A stretch of 64,000 nucleotides of DNA from assembly GCA_009767595.1 (NCBI GenBank), contig VSDK01000708.1:232277-296276 (forward strand), given 5' to 3'. Position numbers and translations under genes: made by a program. The notes under the pieces are model-generated. The model did no database searches. It was given only the letters and a program-made list of their open reading frames with translations, and had not been told where the DNA came from. Of the stretch, positions 1 to 9,598 are shown piece after piece (the stretch's first letter is position 1; every line of letters begins with the position of its first letter). Source of the DNA: Symbiodinium kawagutii. Lineage: Eukaryota; Sar; Dinophyceae; Suessiales; Symbiodiniaceae.

Positions 1-521
1 CGCAACAATGGTAGAAACCAGCTGGTTACCTGTTATTTCATGGCAACTGAAAGCATGGAGTATGAGTTTTCAGCCACATTCACTCTAAACCAACCACCAA
101 CCCATTGCTTTGACACTGTTCGCGCTCACGCCATGCTCACGAAGTGAGATCGCAAGGAGCTGGGAATGGTTGATGGATGTAAAGTGATGATTGGTGGTTG
201 ATCAAAAATGAGTCATGATTATCCTGTTTTTGATGAATTTGATAGACCTGTTGATTGTAGTTATGATGATGATGGCTGGAATGGTTTTTAAAATCATCAT
301 CATGACTTGAAAGATGGCCAGATAATAACAATCATGACTTTGATTGCTAGTCATGACAATGAGTGACAGTGATGATGGTCATTATTACTGTGCCAAACAT
401 TTCTGAACAATCCGCATAGTTCTGAGTTGACACAACTGTGTTGATTTAAGTGGCTAGCTCCAGTGATAGACCTGCGGAAAGATTGCGGAGCTCGAATGTG
501 GTCCTGGAACCACCGTGACAA

Positions 522-543
522 CCATCATGATCATCACCATTAC

Positions 544-600
<57 letters not shown>

Positions 601-714
601 CATCATCACCATCATCACCATCCGCATCATCATCATCAACATCATCATCATCATCACCATCATCATCGTCCTCCTCATCATTATCATCATCACCATACTC
701 ATCATCATCATCAA

Positions 715-755
<41 letters not shown>

Positions 756-811
756 CCGTCCTCATCGTCCTCCTCATCATTATCATCATCACCATCGTCA
801 TCATCCTCATT

Positions 812-855
<44 letters not shown>
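522..855. repeat. CAT/CAC trinucleotide tract
   Basis: About 330 bp of CAT repeats interrupted by CAC, CGT and CCT units, so that the + strand would read mostly histidine. It runs directly into a CAG tract. Replication slippage explains it. No flanking coding evidence makes the polyhistidine reading likely. Confidence 0.9.

Positions 856-896
<41 letters not shown>
856..896. repeat. CAG microsatellite
   Basis: Thirteen CAG units and one CAA directly follow the CAT tract in the same frame, giving a His-then-Gln reading on +. It is probably non-coding and intronic. Confidence 0.9.
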
Positions 897-897
<1 letters not shown>

Positions 898-1686
898 TAT
901 ACTTTTATTTTTACTTGGTATCAGCCAGATCGACAGCTTTGATTCATTTCACATCATCACTAACCAGTCCATTAACCAGTTGATTAGCCGGCCCATTCAC
1001 CAGTTGGTTAACCAGTTGATTAACCACTTGATCAACCACCAACAAGCAGTATTAAGTGCTATGTCATGTAGTTTAAATGATCCATAGCCGAGCCATCTAC
1101 TTCAATTTTTATGATGTAACCAATGATCTTCGCATTGTAAGTGTGCAAGTATCGCCCTCACCGGCGTTTAACCACCATCTAACCATAATTCAGTCAATAC
1201 TTGACCACCAATTAACCATCATTAAGCCAACATTCAACATTGTTTATCCATCATCCAACCACCATTTGACTCCAAAATAATCAGTTAACTATTTAACCAT
1301 CATCCAACCATGATTTGGCCATCGTTTGACCTTTACATGACCCATGATTTAACCAGTTGGACAGACCCGAAAACCTTTGGCACTGGTGGTTAGGAATCAC
1401 ACCAGCTCATAGGATCGAGGGCAGCTTTGACAAATCATCAGCCAACCTGAGTTGAACTGTTTCCGGCCATTCATGATGCTAAGTCATGGTTTCCCATGGT
1501 TAGCTGAGTTCATGATGCTTGACCAACCTTATGTCCACCAACCTTATATTCAGTCATGGTTTCCCGGAATCATTTGTCACAACTAGCCAAACTTATGGTT
1601 TTTGAATATTACAGTCGAACCAAATCCCGTATGGATATCGCAATATGACGGAATTGATTCATCAACCATTATCTATTAGCCACCAG

Positions 1687-1743
1687 CCATTGGTACACCG
1701 AACCTTTGCAGTCGAACAAACGCATAGAGTACCACTGCCGCAG
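1687..1743 (+). CDS. Candidate alveolin-like exon
   Basis: Nineteen codons in phase 0 after CCACCAG|, reading PLVHRTFAVEQTHRVPLPQ and followed by GCAAAG as a possible GC donor. HRVPLPQ has the V-P-x-x-Q spacing of alveolin repeats. Upstream DNA is AACCATCA-rich, as for better modules. The stop TGA appears two codons past the proposed donor. Weak by itself; kept because it follows the splice rule of the array. Confidence 0.33.
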
Positions 1744-2208
1744 GCAAAGTGTTGATGCAACCTTTGTCGCAGGCTGGCGACAAGGGAGGGGATTGATTTA
1801 ATGAGTCCTAACCCCGATGAAGCATGACCAACAGTTTGACTACAGTAACAAGATGTATCAAGTGTTGTTGTAGGATTTTCCACCATTCCCTATGAAATTG
1901 TGCTGTTTTTTGTTGCTCTTGAAAGATGGGAAACCCATTGGTAGTCTAAGTTGGCAGTCACAAGCTGTACCTGGAATAGTGAAATGGTAGATTGTTTTGG
2001 AAGTGTTTTGATCTTCAAGATTGCGGGATGATCAATACAGATTGATGATGTCTCAAAGCGAATGTTGATGCTGACGTTTCTTAGTGGGTGCTGATGGGGT
2101 GACAAGCATCGAACATGTTTACCGTATTGATCGCAGCTTAGAGTTGGTACTCGAACAACAACCAGTAGTAGCATTCCACCCACAATTTCTCTCCCTGGCA
2201 TGATTTGT

Positions 2209-2320
2209 CTGGGTGGATTACAGCCATGAACTTAGCTTCTTAGTTTTTTTGGGATATGATTGATTTACCATATAATCACTAAAAGTTAGACTTTTAGCAA
2301 TGGATCTGACAGCCACCAAG
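2209..2320. mobile_element. Short inverted-repeat element, family D
   Basis: Begins CTGGGTGGATTACAGCC and ends GATCTGACAGCCACCAAG. The ends are imperfect inverted repeats (CTTGGTGGCT against CTGGGTGGAT). The interior has the family hallmarks TTTTTTGGGATATGATTGA and ACTTTTAGCAA. It is almost identical to the copy at 38059. No coding capacity, so non-autonomous. Confidence 0.75.
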
Positions 2321-2826
2321 TTGTGTTGGATCTGTGGTTGGTAAGTTGATAATGTTTATTATCCAACTGGTAATCCTTATGATCAAGTTGGGGAAGGATC
2401 CGTGGCCATGCGTCCCTTAACGCGGAATGCAACCGCACAGCAATCCGCCTGGAGAATGCTACATGGTTTGAAGCATCGCCGGTGGAATATATCACTGTGT
2501 CTTGCTGTGGTTTCACCTAAATGTCTACTATATGAGTTAAAGTTATTTTTGTGGTTGTTCATTGTATGATTTGTAGCTGTTGCTGGTGTTGCTTCTTGTT
2601 GTTGGTTGTTGTTGTTGTTCCTGCTGCTGTTGTAAGGCATATTAATTGTTGGTGGGCTACCCATCATGCGAAATCATTATCAATCATCACAAATCATCCA
2701 GTGCCACTAGGAGCAGTGCTGGCTACCCATCTCCACTGATTGTCACAACACCTTCAGGATGACATTCTTTGAAGAAGACCTGGGTATGACACTCTCAACA
2801 TCTATCACTGTCAACTTCACCGGGAC

Positions 2827-3213
2827 TTGCCAGCCCTGGACAAGGACGAAGAGGTCAGGCTGCCACACTCAGGGCGCGGCTGCGAAGGCCGCAACACCTT
2901 CTATGACCTCGGTGCTGAAGGACCTCAACATGACACTCACCGGCTGTGTCTTCAGCGCCCCAAACTTTGTGGAGTGACAGCCCACAAGGTGCTTGTAAAA
3001 GCAGGCACCACGCTGGAAGAGAAAGAAGCCGCCGAGGCTGGTGCCACGGAGCTAGAGCTACAGCTACTCGATGAAGACTCGGTCAGAGGAAATCGATCGA
3101 CGCATGCAGTTTCTGAGTCACACGCTTTGGCGTGCGACGGATTGCGGGAAAGAAATTCGATGCGGAGGCTGTCCAAGCTCCGAGACTTGATGGAAGTGTT
3201 GTGGGAGCATTGA
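2827..3213 (+). CDS. Unrecognised coding-like open frame (possible relic exon)
   Basis: Open for 128 codons on + from an ATG and noticeably GC-rich compared with the flanks. The translation is acidic and alanine-rich in the middle (EEKEAAEAGATELELQLLDE), which could form a helix or coiled coil. It holds an in-frame AG|GTC start at 2851 (VRLPHSGRG) and ends at TGA. An overlapping + frame at 2759-2977 is also open. I do not recognise a family. It could be an exon with long flanks, a retroposed fragment, or chance. Confidence 0.3.
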   Translation: MPALDKDEEVRLPHSGRGCEGRNTFYDLGAEGPQHDTHRLCLQRPKLCGVTAHKVLVKAGTTLEEKEAAEAGATELELQLLDEDSVRGNRSTHAVSESHALACDGLRERNSMRRLSKLRDLMEVLWEH

Positions 3214-3768
3214 GCAGCCTGGCGCTGTTCAACCTCGAGGTCCCATTTGTATCCAAGAGACCTGTGATGACTTTACTGGAAGTCTGGAAGATAGGTCATG
3301 AATAGCACTAAATACGAATTAGCAAGATTTTACACATTGCATTTAGATGTATATGTACTAGTTATGGTCTTATCATTTTGGTTGTTCACCATTCCGTTAA
3401 TGGTTACTGATGGTTGTTTTCTGTATTTGTTTGTTTGGTTGTTTGTCGGGTGGCCATGATACTAGCCATCATGGACTGTAAGAAAGTGACCATTTTGGTT
3501 CATGATGGATGTTTGGCCTCAAGCTACAGGATTCTCGAGCCAATAATTTTACACATCGGTCAGGTTGTATCAATGGAACATGGTGTTCTGAGCCCATGGC
3601 AGTTGTACGTTCAAACAGCTGACCTGAACCATCCAGATTATCAGAGGATTCATTGGCTACTAATCATCCATTAATTAACCGTTGTCAGTTTGTAGTCATG
3701 AATGAGCTGGTTGTTATCGTTGCCGGTTCTTAGCCATTATCATCAATCACTAATTCATCTACATTTGC

Positions 3769-3883
3769 TACACGGTGGGCCCCCAGAAGTTATGACTTGG
3801 GTTCTAAACCACCATAACTGGTAGTCAATCCTACTTGAGTTAGTTATAAACCAACTTAGAACTGGTTGGGGGGTCACCTTGTA
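3769..3883. mobile_element. Short inverted-repeat element, family A
   Basis: Ends TACACGGTGGGCCCCC and GGGGGGTCACCTTGTA are inverted repeats matching the TACAAGGTGG family. The interior carries TTATAAACCAACTTA, as in other copies. Flanking TA/TA fits the target duplication shown at 52654. Confidence 0.75.
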
Positions 3884-3921
3884 ATCATGCAATTTATATT
3901 CATCATATCCCACCCATGGTT

Positions 3922-4025
3922 ATGTCAAGCCACCGCGCCAGTGCAGGCATGGCCCGGCTTCGACGGCCGAGGCGGGGCCACGACTCGCTACCCCCAATCC
4001 TTCCGCGATTTGCCGGTGCAAATGG
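3922..4025 (+). CDS. Weak candidate exon with strong GTAAGT donor
   Basis: A 100-bp GC-rich island in AT-rich DNA, read as CQATAPVQAWPGFDGRGGAT and on to DLPVQM just before GTAAGT at 4026. All three frames are open across much of it, so the frame is uncertain. No alveolin motif. The consensus donor is the only positive sign. Confidence 0.22.
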
Positions 4026-4036
4026 GTAAGTTCTAC

Positions 4037-4130
4037 CATGGGCCCCCAAGGGCCCTTGAAAAAGGTCGGTTTTTAGCCCCCAAAGATGGGTTATAACCTA
4101 TAAAAATCATGGTGAACTGGGGGCCAAGGG
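4037..4130. mobile_element. Short inverted-repeat element, family H
   Basis: Left end CCATGGGCCCCCAAGGGCCC and right end CTGGGGGCCAAGGG with internal GGTCGGTTTTTAGCCCCCAA. A second copy at 25087 shares the same order of blocks. It lies only about 10 bp after the GTAAGT string at 4026. Confidence 0.55.
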
Positions 4131-4381
4131 CAGGCAAATGGTATGGATAGAAGTGATATAAGGATGGTTCAACGGCTCATTAGCCAGGTTATAACTGAAG
4201 CGTACCACTCTGTAACACATATTTCTGTACATTACTGTACGACCAAGTTGCCATTATGTAATGAATGTACTGTGTGTTTGTTTGTGTGCATGGTTGATGG
4301 TTGATTGTTACGATGATCATGCTTGATAATGGTCAACCTTGAATGTGCATTGACAATGCTTGACAATATGATCAATGATAA

Positions 4382-4497
4382 CTGGGTGGCGAATCCAGCC
4401 ACTAACTTAGATGTGTAGTGTTGTTGGAATTAGATGGATTTGCCATAAAATACCACCAAAACTTAAAGTTCTGGCAGGGGATCTGTAAGCCACCAAG
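4382..4497. mobile_element. Diverged family D element
   Basis: Starts CTGGGTGGCGAATCCAGCC and ends GGGGATCTGTAAGCCACCAAG-like sequence. The middle is more diverged than in the copies at 2209 and 38059. Confidence 0.6.
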
Positions 4498-4593
4498 ATA
4501 ATCATGGTCAAAATGCATGAATAAAGCCATTCCCATGTTTTTTTTTTCGTCGCTGGTCAAAACCACATGAACCATCATTACCCATCATGCGGG

Positions 4594-4685
4594 TATGTGC
4601 CAAAATAGGGCAACCAAGAAACCACAAAAAATCCAAACTATTGTGAAAACCATTCGTCTTGGGGGCACCGCTACTTTGGCACATA
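4594..4685. mobile_element. Short inverted-repeat element, family J
   Basis: TATGTGCCAAAATAG at the left and CTACTTTGGCACATA at the right are near-perfect inverted repeats. A left-end relative is seen near 21250 (GTAGGTGCCAAAATAGTGG). Confidence 0.7.
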
Positions 4686-4690
4686 ATGGT

Positions 4691-4807
4691 AACCCAGGAT
4701 TAATAAACCCCTGGTTGATTAACTGGGGGTATCCCCTAAAAGCCTTGGTTGTTGATTAAAATGGGAACCCCCCTAGTTAATCAACCAGGGGTTTATTAAT
4801 CCTGGGT
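4691..4807. mobile_element. Long-armed inverted-repeat element, family I
   Basis: Arms of about 45 bp are almost perfect complements: AACCCAGGATTAATAAACCC at the left and GGGTTTATTAATCCTGGGT at the right, with a loop of about 25 bp. The near identity of the arms suggests recent insertion. It sits 6 bp after a family J element. Confidence 0.85.
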
Positions 4808-5067
4808 CAACATTACCAATTTTTACATTTTCAGCCCGTAGTGCAAGCCGAAGGCTTCTGTAAACCATCATAACCATCATTACGATGTGTGAATGATGGA
4901 CAAATTCATCATCATAGACCATCACCCAACCTCTCATCATCAATCATCACTGAACATCAAACAACCTTCAATAACATGCCAAAAATCATCATCCAACCCT
5001 TTCTTGGAACATCAAATCAACCATCAATCAGCTAGAGTTCTCACAAATCATCAGCCCCTAACATCAA

Positions 5068-5162
5068 ATGGTGGTTTCTCAAAATAAGGGTTCCCTCTGT
5101 CATCATCCAGTTTATCAATCATTTATAGCAATCAACCAACCATTTTTAGGGTTCCAATAAAC
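5068..5162. mobile_element. Degraded family B element
   Basis: The left end ATGGTGGTTTCTCAAAATAA is intact. The right end is reduced to TTTTTAGGGTTCC. The spacing and the internal ATAGCAATCAACCAACC match other family B copies. Confidence 0.5.
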
Positions 5163-5236
5163 CATCAACCAGCAGCCCCACTAAGCCCTTACCAAAGCTT
5201 CATCAGGCCCATCCTTCAAGGCCATCCACGCCCCAG

Positions 5237-5314
5237 GTTTCGGTGGTTCCAACGGTTGGGCATTGCCAGTGCCGGGTGCACCTCAGCACGGCAGGTGGGG
5301 TCGGCGCTGGTGAG
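5237..5314 (+). CDS. Candidate alveolin-like exon
   Basis: Acceptor CCCCAG|GTT in phase 0. It reads VSVVPTVGHCQCRVHLSTAG and on to GE in 26 codons, with a possible GA donor after GAG at 5314. VSVVPTVG fits an alveolin repeat, while the glycine-rich end does not. Flanks follow the array rule: AACCATCA-type DNA before, TGATGATTGATG tandem DNA after. The 3' limit is uncertain; GTGGGG at 5295 is an alternative donor. Confidence 0.42.
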
Positions 5315-5369
5315 GATGCCGTTGGTGGGGTCGGCGCTGGGGTGAGGTGGTGGTTTCTTCAGGGTTGGT

Positions 5370-5428
5370 TGATGATTGATGTTGATGATTGATGTTGATG
5401 ATTGATGTTGATGATTGATGTTGATGAT
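5370..5428. repeat. 13-bp tandem repeat
   Basis: Four copies of ATTGATGTTGATG in direct orientation, inside the TGATGG-rich start of the intron that follows the module at 5237. Confidence 0.85.
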
Positions 5429-5804
5429 GTTAGTTGATTTGATTATGAAGATTATATGGTTGACTATGGTTAACTTATATAGTAAGCTTATTTGGTTGGT
5501 GGTTGGTTGATGATTATGGTCAATGTGAATCCGGGAGATTACGAATTTCCAGCCGTTTGTAGTCGTTCAATGTGGCGAATCAGGGTCATTCCCATGGTAA
5601 TAGTTTGTGTGAATATGAACCAAAACATGTGGGGAGGCGAACCACCAATTAGCCACCAGTGGTGGTGAATGATTAACACTTAATATTCGTGGGTGGCATT
5701 AATTGGTAGTTACTTGATGGTTAGTTGATGGTTGATTGATGCTCAGTTGGGTTCAATGATAGTTAATCGGTGGTTCATTGATGGTTCATAGCTAGTTACC
5801 CTCC

Positions 5805-5912
5805 GGTAAACTAACATGGCAATGGAATATCATCATTAATTTAAGGAAACCCTGCGAAAACGGCCAAAAATGATGGATTTTTCATTGCCATGTTAGTTTA
5901 CCGGAGGGTAAC
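5805..5912. mobile_element. Inverted-repeat element, family E, near-perfect arms
   Basis: GTTACCCTCCGGTAAACTAA at the left is mirrored by TTAGTTTACCGGAGGGTAAC at the right. The arms extend about 32 bp through CATGGCAATG/CATTGCCATG. The loop has no coding capacity. One of the best preserved elements of the window. Confidence 0.88.
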
Positions 5913-6425
5913 CATAATGTCTTCATGGTTAATAGCTGTTTCACTATGCCTAGTGATTGTTAATTGCTGGTTACTTTTGGTTGACCACATTGGTGGACTC
6001 GGCCATGGTGAAGAGAGGCATGGTTAGATGATGATGAATCAAACAGAACGGTTAACTGATGGTTAGCTGGTTGGTGGTTTTAAACAATTTTTATTTTCAC
6101 TAGTAATGATTAACAAATGGTTGGTTGACTAATATTTTTCATAGGGATTGAAACCACCAACCCGTTAAGTTGATGTCTAACGGATGGTTAAGTTGATGTA
6201 TCAGGTGATGGTTGATGATTGGATCGAGTTGTACAGTGTCTATCTTTTGAAGAGAAGCGGCAGATATTTATTGATGAATTCGGATATGGTCTATCAATCT
6301 TGATCTCCCATGCCCGCCTCTGACATGGCCCAAGGAGCTTGGGTTTTGTTTGTGCATGTGATTACTTTTATTCCGAAGGATTGACATTCTACATCATTTT
6401 ACCGATTTCAAGTTCAACAAAACTA

Positions 6426-6539
6426 TACAGAGTGGTACCCCCCAGTTAGCTAAGTTAGGTTTAGTTACCAGCTATGCAAGATATATCTAGGCTTAGGTGG
6501 CTTATAAACCAACTTATAATCAGGGGGTACCACCCTGTA
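6426..6539. mobile_element. Inverted-repeat element, family A' (TACAGAGTGG)
   Basis: TACAGAGTGGTACCCCCCAG at the left and GGGGGTACCACCCTGTA at the right. Interior TTATAAACCAACTTATAA is shared with family A, so A and A' are related. The full-length relative is at 39377. Confidence 0.8.
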
Positions 6540-7318
6540 TAACTGATGCAACTATCTATTCACAAAAAAACCAAGGCACCACCACGGGCACCAGTGGTGA
6601 GTTTTCTCTGAAGTGTGCCATTTCGATTGTTCGGGATAGGTATCCGACCTATCTTGATGACATACCGTGCCTTTCAACATCACTCACATAACATTCCACA
6701 CATGTGGTAGATACCAGTCGGACCAACACATTTTCAGGCATTGGCCAGAGCGCGTCAATGCGAATGGTCGCAGATCAATGCCAAGCTCATCCTATGAGGG
6801 TCAACAATTTCACCAAACCAAACATGGTTCCTCACGTTCGTGAACAGGATGGAGGATGGCGGTCAACTATCCTTCCAACCAGCTTGCCACTGAAACTGGT
6901 AGGGGTTCACCACTGAAACCATGAACTTCCAGCGGCCATCACCACCCCTGGGCCGGTCACCGAACGACCAAAGCTGCCAGGCTGTCTCCTGCATGGAACA
7001 TGAGCACCGCTCCAAGAGTACCCAGCTCAGGGCCGGGGAGCAATGGTGGTCAAACAGCTACTGGTTGGTGATTATAGTGGCTTATAGTGATTGTTGGCGG
7101 GAATGTCAATTCTGATACACAATTAGTTTCAGAATTACCCATGTCAATGCAATGCCATATGATGTCAGTCCTGGTTAAAACCATGGTTGACAGTCATCAG
7201 TATGCTACATCATTGATGATGGTTGCAATAATGGTTAATTAACGGCATCAGTGATGGGAAAAATCCACATGAATGATGCTTAACGATGGTTAATGGCTGG
7301 TTGGTTAGGGGTTAGAAT

Positions 7319-7418
7319 ATGGTGTTTTCTCAAAATAGAGGTACCCCCGTATCATCCAATATCAATCAGTTAAAAGAATAAACCAACCATAACTTTGGGG
7401 TTTCCCTATGCTGGCTGT
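7319..7418. mobile_element. Family B element
   Basis: Left end ATGGTGTTTTCTCAAAATAG, interior ATCATCCAATATCAATCAG, right end TTTGGGGTTTCCCTATG. The terminal GAGAAACCACC of better copies is lost. It ends about 75 bp before the exon at 7495. Confidence 0.6.
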
Positions 7419-7494
7419 TTGACAGCCAACAATGCCCTTCCAGGAATGATGCCAGCAAGTATGGATAGCTGCAACAGTCCCAACAGCTGTTGAG

Positions 7495-7530
7495 GTCCCA
7501 GCTCAAGAATTGGACGTTAAGATGAGGGAA
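7495..7530 (+). CDS. Alveolin-like exon (12 codons)
   Basis: GTTGAG|GTC opens a 36-nt phase-0 module, VPAQELDVKMRE, closed by GAA|GCTCGA as a GC donor. Its length and layout match the modules at 36386 (VPQISLSENMVE) and 40223 (IPVSLVHEKIVE). The frame is also open upstream to about 7458 (IAATVPTAVE), so the exon could start earlier at CAACAG|. Downstream the frame runs to a TAG at 7564. Product role as for the whole array: one repeat of a cortical alveolin. Confidence 0.6.
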
Positions 7531-7703
7531 GCTCGACCAAAACGATACAACCAATTGACAGAAAACTAGTATAGGTCACCAGTAAACTAGTAAACCTTCA
7601 ACTGGTTAACCAGTCAACATTGAATTGGTTGTTAATGGCACTGGCTGTTAACTATAGGTACCCTAGATGTTAAGTAGTATATTCGTAAACTGGTATAGTT
7701 TAG

Positions 7704-7897
7704 GTTGTCAACGGAAAGGGTGCCAGCCAACGAGCGACTCAACGAAGTTCTGCCAGCTCTGTTGGGATTGCAATCGAAACCCGGTCAGTACCAACAGAAC
7801 CAAAGCGCAAGAACATGGAAACTGCTGTTATGCATAGGCACCGAGTACCCCCACTAAGCAATGCCATCCCCTGTGAAACAGACAAGCATATTCGGAG
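7704..7897 (+). CDS. Candidate alveolin-like exon, long
   Basis: AG|GTT at 7704 starts a phase-0 frame that stays open for more than 60 codons: VVNGKGASQRATQRSSASSV, then ETRSVPTEPKRKNMETAV and HRHRVPPLSNAIP. The two RSVPTEP/HRVPPLS segments look like diverged alveolin repeats joined by a basic Ser/Ala linker. The frame continues past 7900 to a later stop. The donor is not clear (GGGTAATC near 7903 is out of phase). A longer than usual exon for this array. Confidence 0.45.
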
Positions 7898-8059
7898 GCT
7901 TTGGGGTAATCTACAAATCAATCACAACATGGAGTTGCTGTTGATAATTGATTCATCCAGCAACACAAAAACTTAGTAATACATCATCCATTTAACTTTG
8001 GGGTTTTCAATGGCTCAAGAACCCTCCCAGCTTCAACCAATCATTTTTTCATTCATTCG

Positions 8060-8169
8060 ACTGGGTGGCTTACACCCATTGCCTTAGATTTTTAGCGTTT
8101 TGGCATATGATTGGATTACCATATAGCCACCAAAAGATCAACTTCTTGCAAGGGATCTAAAAGCCACCA
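8060..8169. mobile_element. Family D element
   Basis: CTGGGTGGCTTACACCC at the left, GGCATATGATTGGATTACC inside, GGGATCTAAAAGCCACCAA at the right. Same block order as 2209, 38059 and 61102. Confidence 0.7.
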
Positions 8170-8204
8170 AATTGAATCAAGCATTTTGGGAATCCAAAAT
8201 CTAC

Positions 8205-8283
8205 GATTTGTAGCTGGTTTCCTTAGGTTTCCTTTGAACAAATGTTGATTTTCCATTGCCAGCTTAGTTTACCAAAAGGTAGC
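8205..8283. mobile_element. Partial family E element
   Basis: The right arm TTTCCATTGCCAGCTTAGTT with TTACCAAAAGGTA matches the copy at 23092. The left arm is eroded (AGCTGGTTTCC remains). Confidence 0.45.
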
Positions 8284-8495
8284 ACATTATAATCCACCCA
8301 TTATTAAACATTATAATCCCCCATGATGAGCAAGTATAATCCTTAGAAACCATAGAAATTCCCGTAGTTTTCCTATAACTATCTATAACTCTATATCATT
8401 TACCATTGGAATCCCGTCATATCTACCATTCATGTAGCACTTGACACCATACATTCTGCCCGACACGGTTAGGATTAGCGCACCCGTGCGCTGAG

Positions 8496-8588
8496 GTCTC
8501 AGGCTTTCACAAGGCCCGCGGTTCGGGGGTTGGGCGGTCTGTGCTGCGGGGGTGCGGCGACATGGTACCCGCAAAGAGGGATGCTGAG
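8496..8588 (+). CDS. Candidate exon, glycine/arginine-rich
   Basis: CTGAG|GTC opens 31 phase-0 codons: VSGFHKARGSGVGRSVLRGC then GDMVPAKRDAE, ending at GAG|GGAAGT. GC-rich against AT-rich flanks. It obeys the AG|GT start and GAG end of the array, and the start TGAG|GTCTC is shared with the candidate at 19496, but there is no clear alveolin repeat. The frame runs on 15 more codons to TGA, so the 3' end is uncertain. Confidence 0.35.
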
Positions 8589-8795
8589 GGAAGTGATGGC
8601 ACTCAAGAACAAACCACCACCCAACAATGTTCTTGAGATGGATATTGGGATTTATAGCCATCAATTGGTGCTTTGTTGCTATTAGAAGGGATGTCTTTGT
8701 CACAACCAGCCATAACCTACAAGATAGTGCTTGTTGTTGCTATTGGTGCTTTGTTGGTGCAGGTAGTCCTATGGACGGAATAGGAGGGTGAGTCT

Positions 8796-8994
8796 CTCGG
8801 TTGTTTTCACGAGCCATGGACGACTGGAGCAGTGCTTCATCAGCAGCACCAAGAGTCACAGAGCTTCATGGCTTACCGAAAGGCCTGTTTAAGGACCATG
8901 CTCAGAAAGGGTTCGAGCTGGAGGTACAGCCTGGGACGGGCTTGTCCCCCAAGTGCAAGCTGATCATCACTCTCGAAAACGTACTGACGTTTAC
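8796..8994 (+). CDS. Unrecognised coding-like island
   Basis: Open and GC-rich: ATG at 8813 reads MDDWSSASSAAPRVTELHGL, then PKGLFKDHAQKGFELEVQPG and TGLSPKCKLIITLEN. An internal CTGGAG|GTA at 8910 is again phase 0. It lies directly upstream of a hydrophobic frame (9043) and the zinc-ribbon exon (9515). No domain recognised. It may be one exon, or two with a short intron. Confidence 0.35.
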
Positions 8995-9042
8995 ATTGTA
9001 CGCAATGCTGATGGGATCAGTGAGTCAGCAGCGCATTAGCAT

Positions 9043-9243
9043 ATGGAGGTGTGGTGCCTGAAGCTTATCGTTGGAGTGCTTGAGTGGGCACGTTACTTGC
9101 TGGTCATCACGGCAAGCACTGGGGTGAGAATCTGGACCCTGCTGGGCCTTGTGCAGAGCTACCCTGCCAAGTCTTGGGGTGTGTTTGCTGCCGCGAGCCT
9201 TGCCATTTTGTTCCTGGCTGCAGGCTTCCTTGGCGCTTGCTAG
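9043..9243 (+). CDS. Hydrophobic open frame, doubtful
   Basis: Reads two hydrophobic stretches (LLVITASTGVRIWTLLGLV and GVFAAASLAILFLAAGFLGA) that would be membrane segments. A second + frame (9084-9275) and the - strand (9025-9288) are equally open here, so the frame is not decided. Probably part of the same coding-like island as 8796, or non-coding GC-rich DNA. Confidence 0.2.
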   Translation: MEVWCLKLIVGVLEWARYLLVITASTGVRIWTLLGLVQSYPAKSWGVFAAASLAILFLAAGFLGAC

Positions 9244-9308
9244 CGCTCGCTGTGGATGACCTTGCGTTTGCCTGACACTTGATGACAACTATTCCTAAAC
9301 CAAGTCAT

Positions 9309-9434
9309 TACAAGGTGCGGCCCCCAAGATAGCGATTTGTTGGTTTATAACTAGGGTAACTACTAGTTGTGGTAGATATAATTGTAGTTAAATGGCTTAT
9401 TCATCAACGTATAGCCAGGGGGTACCACCTTGTA
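9309..9434. mobile_element. Family A element
   Basis: TACAAGGTGCGGCCCCCAAG at the left, GGGGGTACCACCTTGTA at the right. Internal GGGTAACTACTAGTTGTGG and AAATGGCTTATT are the family A core. Flanked by TA. It ends 80 bp before the zinc-ribbon exon. Confidence 0.85.
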
Positions 9435-9514
9435 ACCACCCCATTCGCCATGGATCGTGGCTCACCCTTCAAGCTCCCAGGGCCCCGGCGGGATCCCTGG
9501 CTCCTGCGTCGTAG

Positions 9515-9598
9515 GCCTTCAGCTGCCCTCACTGTGGCAACGTCTACGCGGAGGACTCGCTCTTCTGCCGGAAGTGCGGTAAACCTCGAGCGGCTCAG
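9515..9598 (+). CDS. Zinc-ribbon exon (CPHCGN...FCRKCG)
   Basis: After GTCGTAG| the phase-0 frame reads AFSCPHCGNVYAEDSLFCRK then CGKPRAAQ. The four cysteines (CPHC and CRKC) form a zinc-ribbon of the rubredoxin-like kind. From memory, this CxxCGN..Y..D..FCRKCG block is frequent in dinoflagellate proteins of many kinds, usually at a terminus, with unknown partner. The exon can end after CAG at 9598 (GC donor, phase 0) or at a consensus GTGAGC at 9643 (phase 2). A TAG stands in frame just upstream, at the acceptor itself, so the exon cannot start earlier in this frame. It may mark the N-terminal part of the alveolin gene or a separate gene. Confidence 0.7.

Larger units (their letters stand above)
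1..1686. other. Intron-like repeat DNA, mixed AACCATCA and TGATGG tracts
   Basis: No convincing gene. From 160 to 420 the DNA is TGATGG-rich, then comes the trinucleotide block listed separately, then from 945 to 1370 AACCATCA/TTAACCAG-type DNA. A short open stretch at 462-511 (reading VIDLRKDCGARM) lies just before the trinucleotide block but has no good splice frame. The AACCATCA side leads up to the first candidate module at 1687. Confidence 0.5.
1744..5236. other. Long intron-like stretch with transposable elements
   Basis: Mostly TGATGG/AACCATCA repeat DNA. It holds separately listed elements at 2209, 3769, 4037, 4382, 4594 and 4691, a coding-like island at 2827-3213, and a GC-rich island at 3940-4025 ending in the strong donor string GTAAGT. 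A short open stretch at 2399-2518 reads EASPVEYI on + but has no matching splice sites. The last 350 bp are AACCATCA-rich and lead to the module at 5237. Confidence 0.45.
5315..7494. other. Intron-like stretch
   Basis: The TGATGG-rich start includes a 13-bp tandem repeat. Inverted-repeat elements lie at 5805, 6426 and 7319. The 6560-7060 segment is mildly GC-rich and open in several frames (for example 6704-6916 and 6921-7115 on +), but no frame shows a recognisable motif and I do not call a gene there. Confidence 0.4.

Noticed and set aside
454-1087. Long open frames of poly-His, poly-Ile/Met and poly-Gln across the CAT/CAG tract
   Set aside because: Trinucleotide repeats are open in several frames on both strands; flanks show no coding signal or usable splice sites.
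2383-2667. Open frames on both strands (plus reading EASPVEYI, minus reading NNNNQQQEAT)
   Set aside because: Two plus frames and the minus strand are about equally protein-like, and no splice site fits.
3414-3674. 86-codon plus frame with an AG|GTT at 3563 (VVSMEHGVLSPW)
   Set aside because: AT-rich like the introns, no alveolin repeat, no matching donor.
7995-8030. Possible relic of the dinoflagellate spliced leader (TTTTCAATGGCTCAAG)
   Set aside because: Only the last nine bases match the leader as I remember it, and no coding sequence follows.
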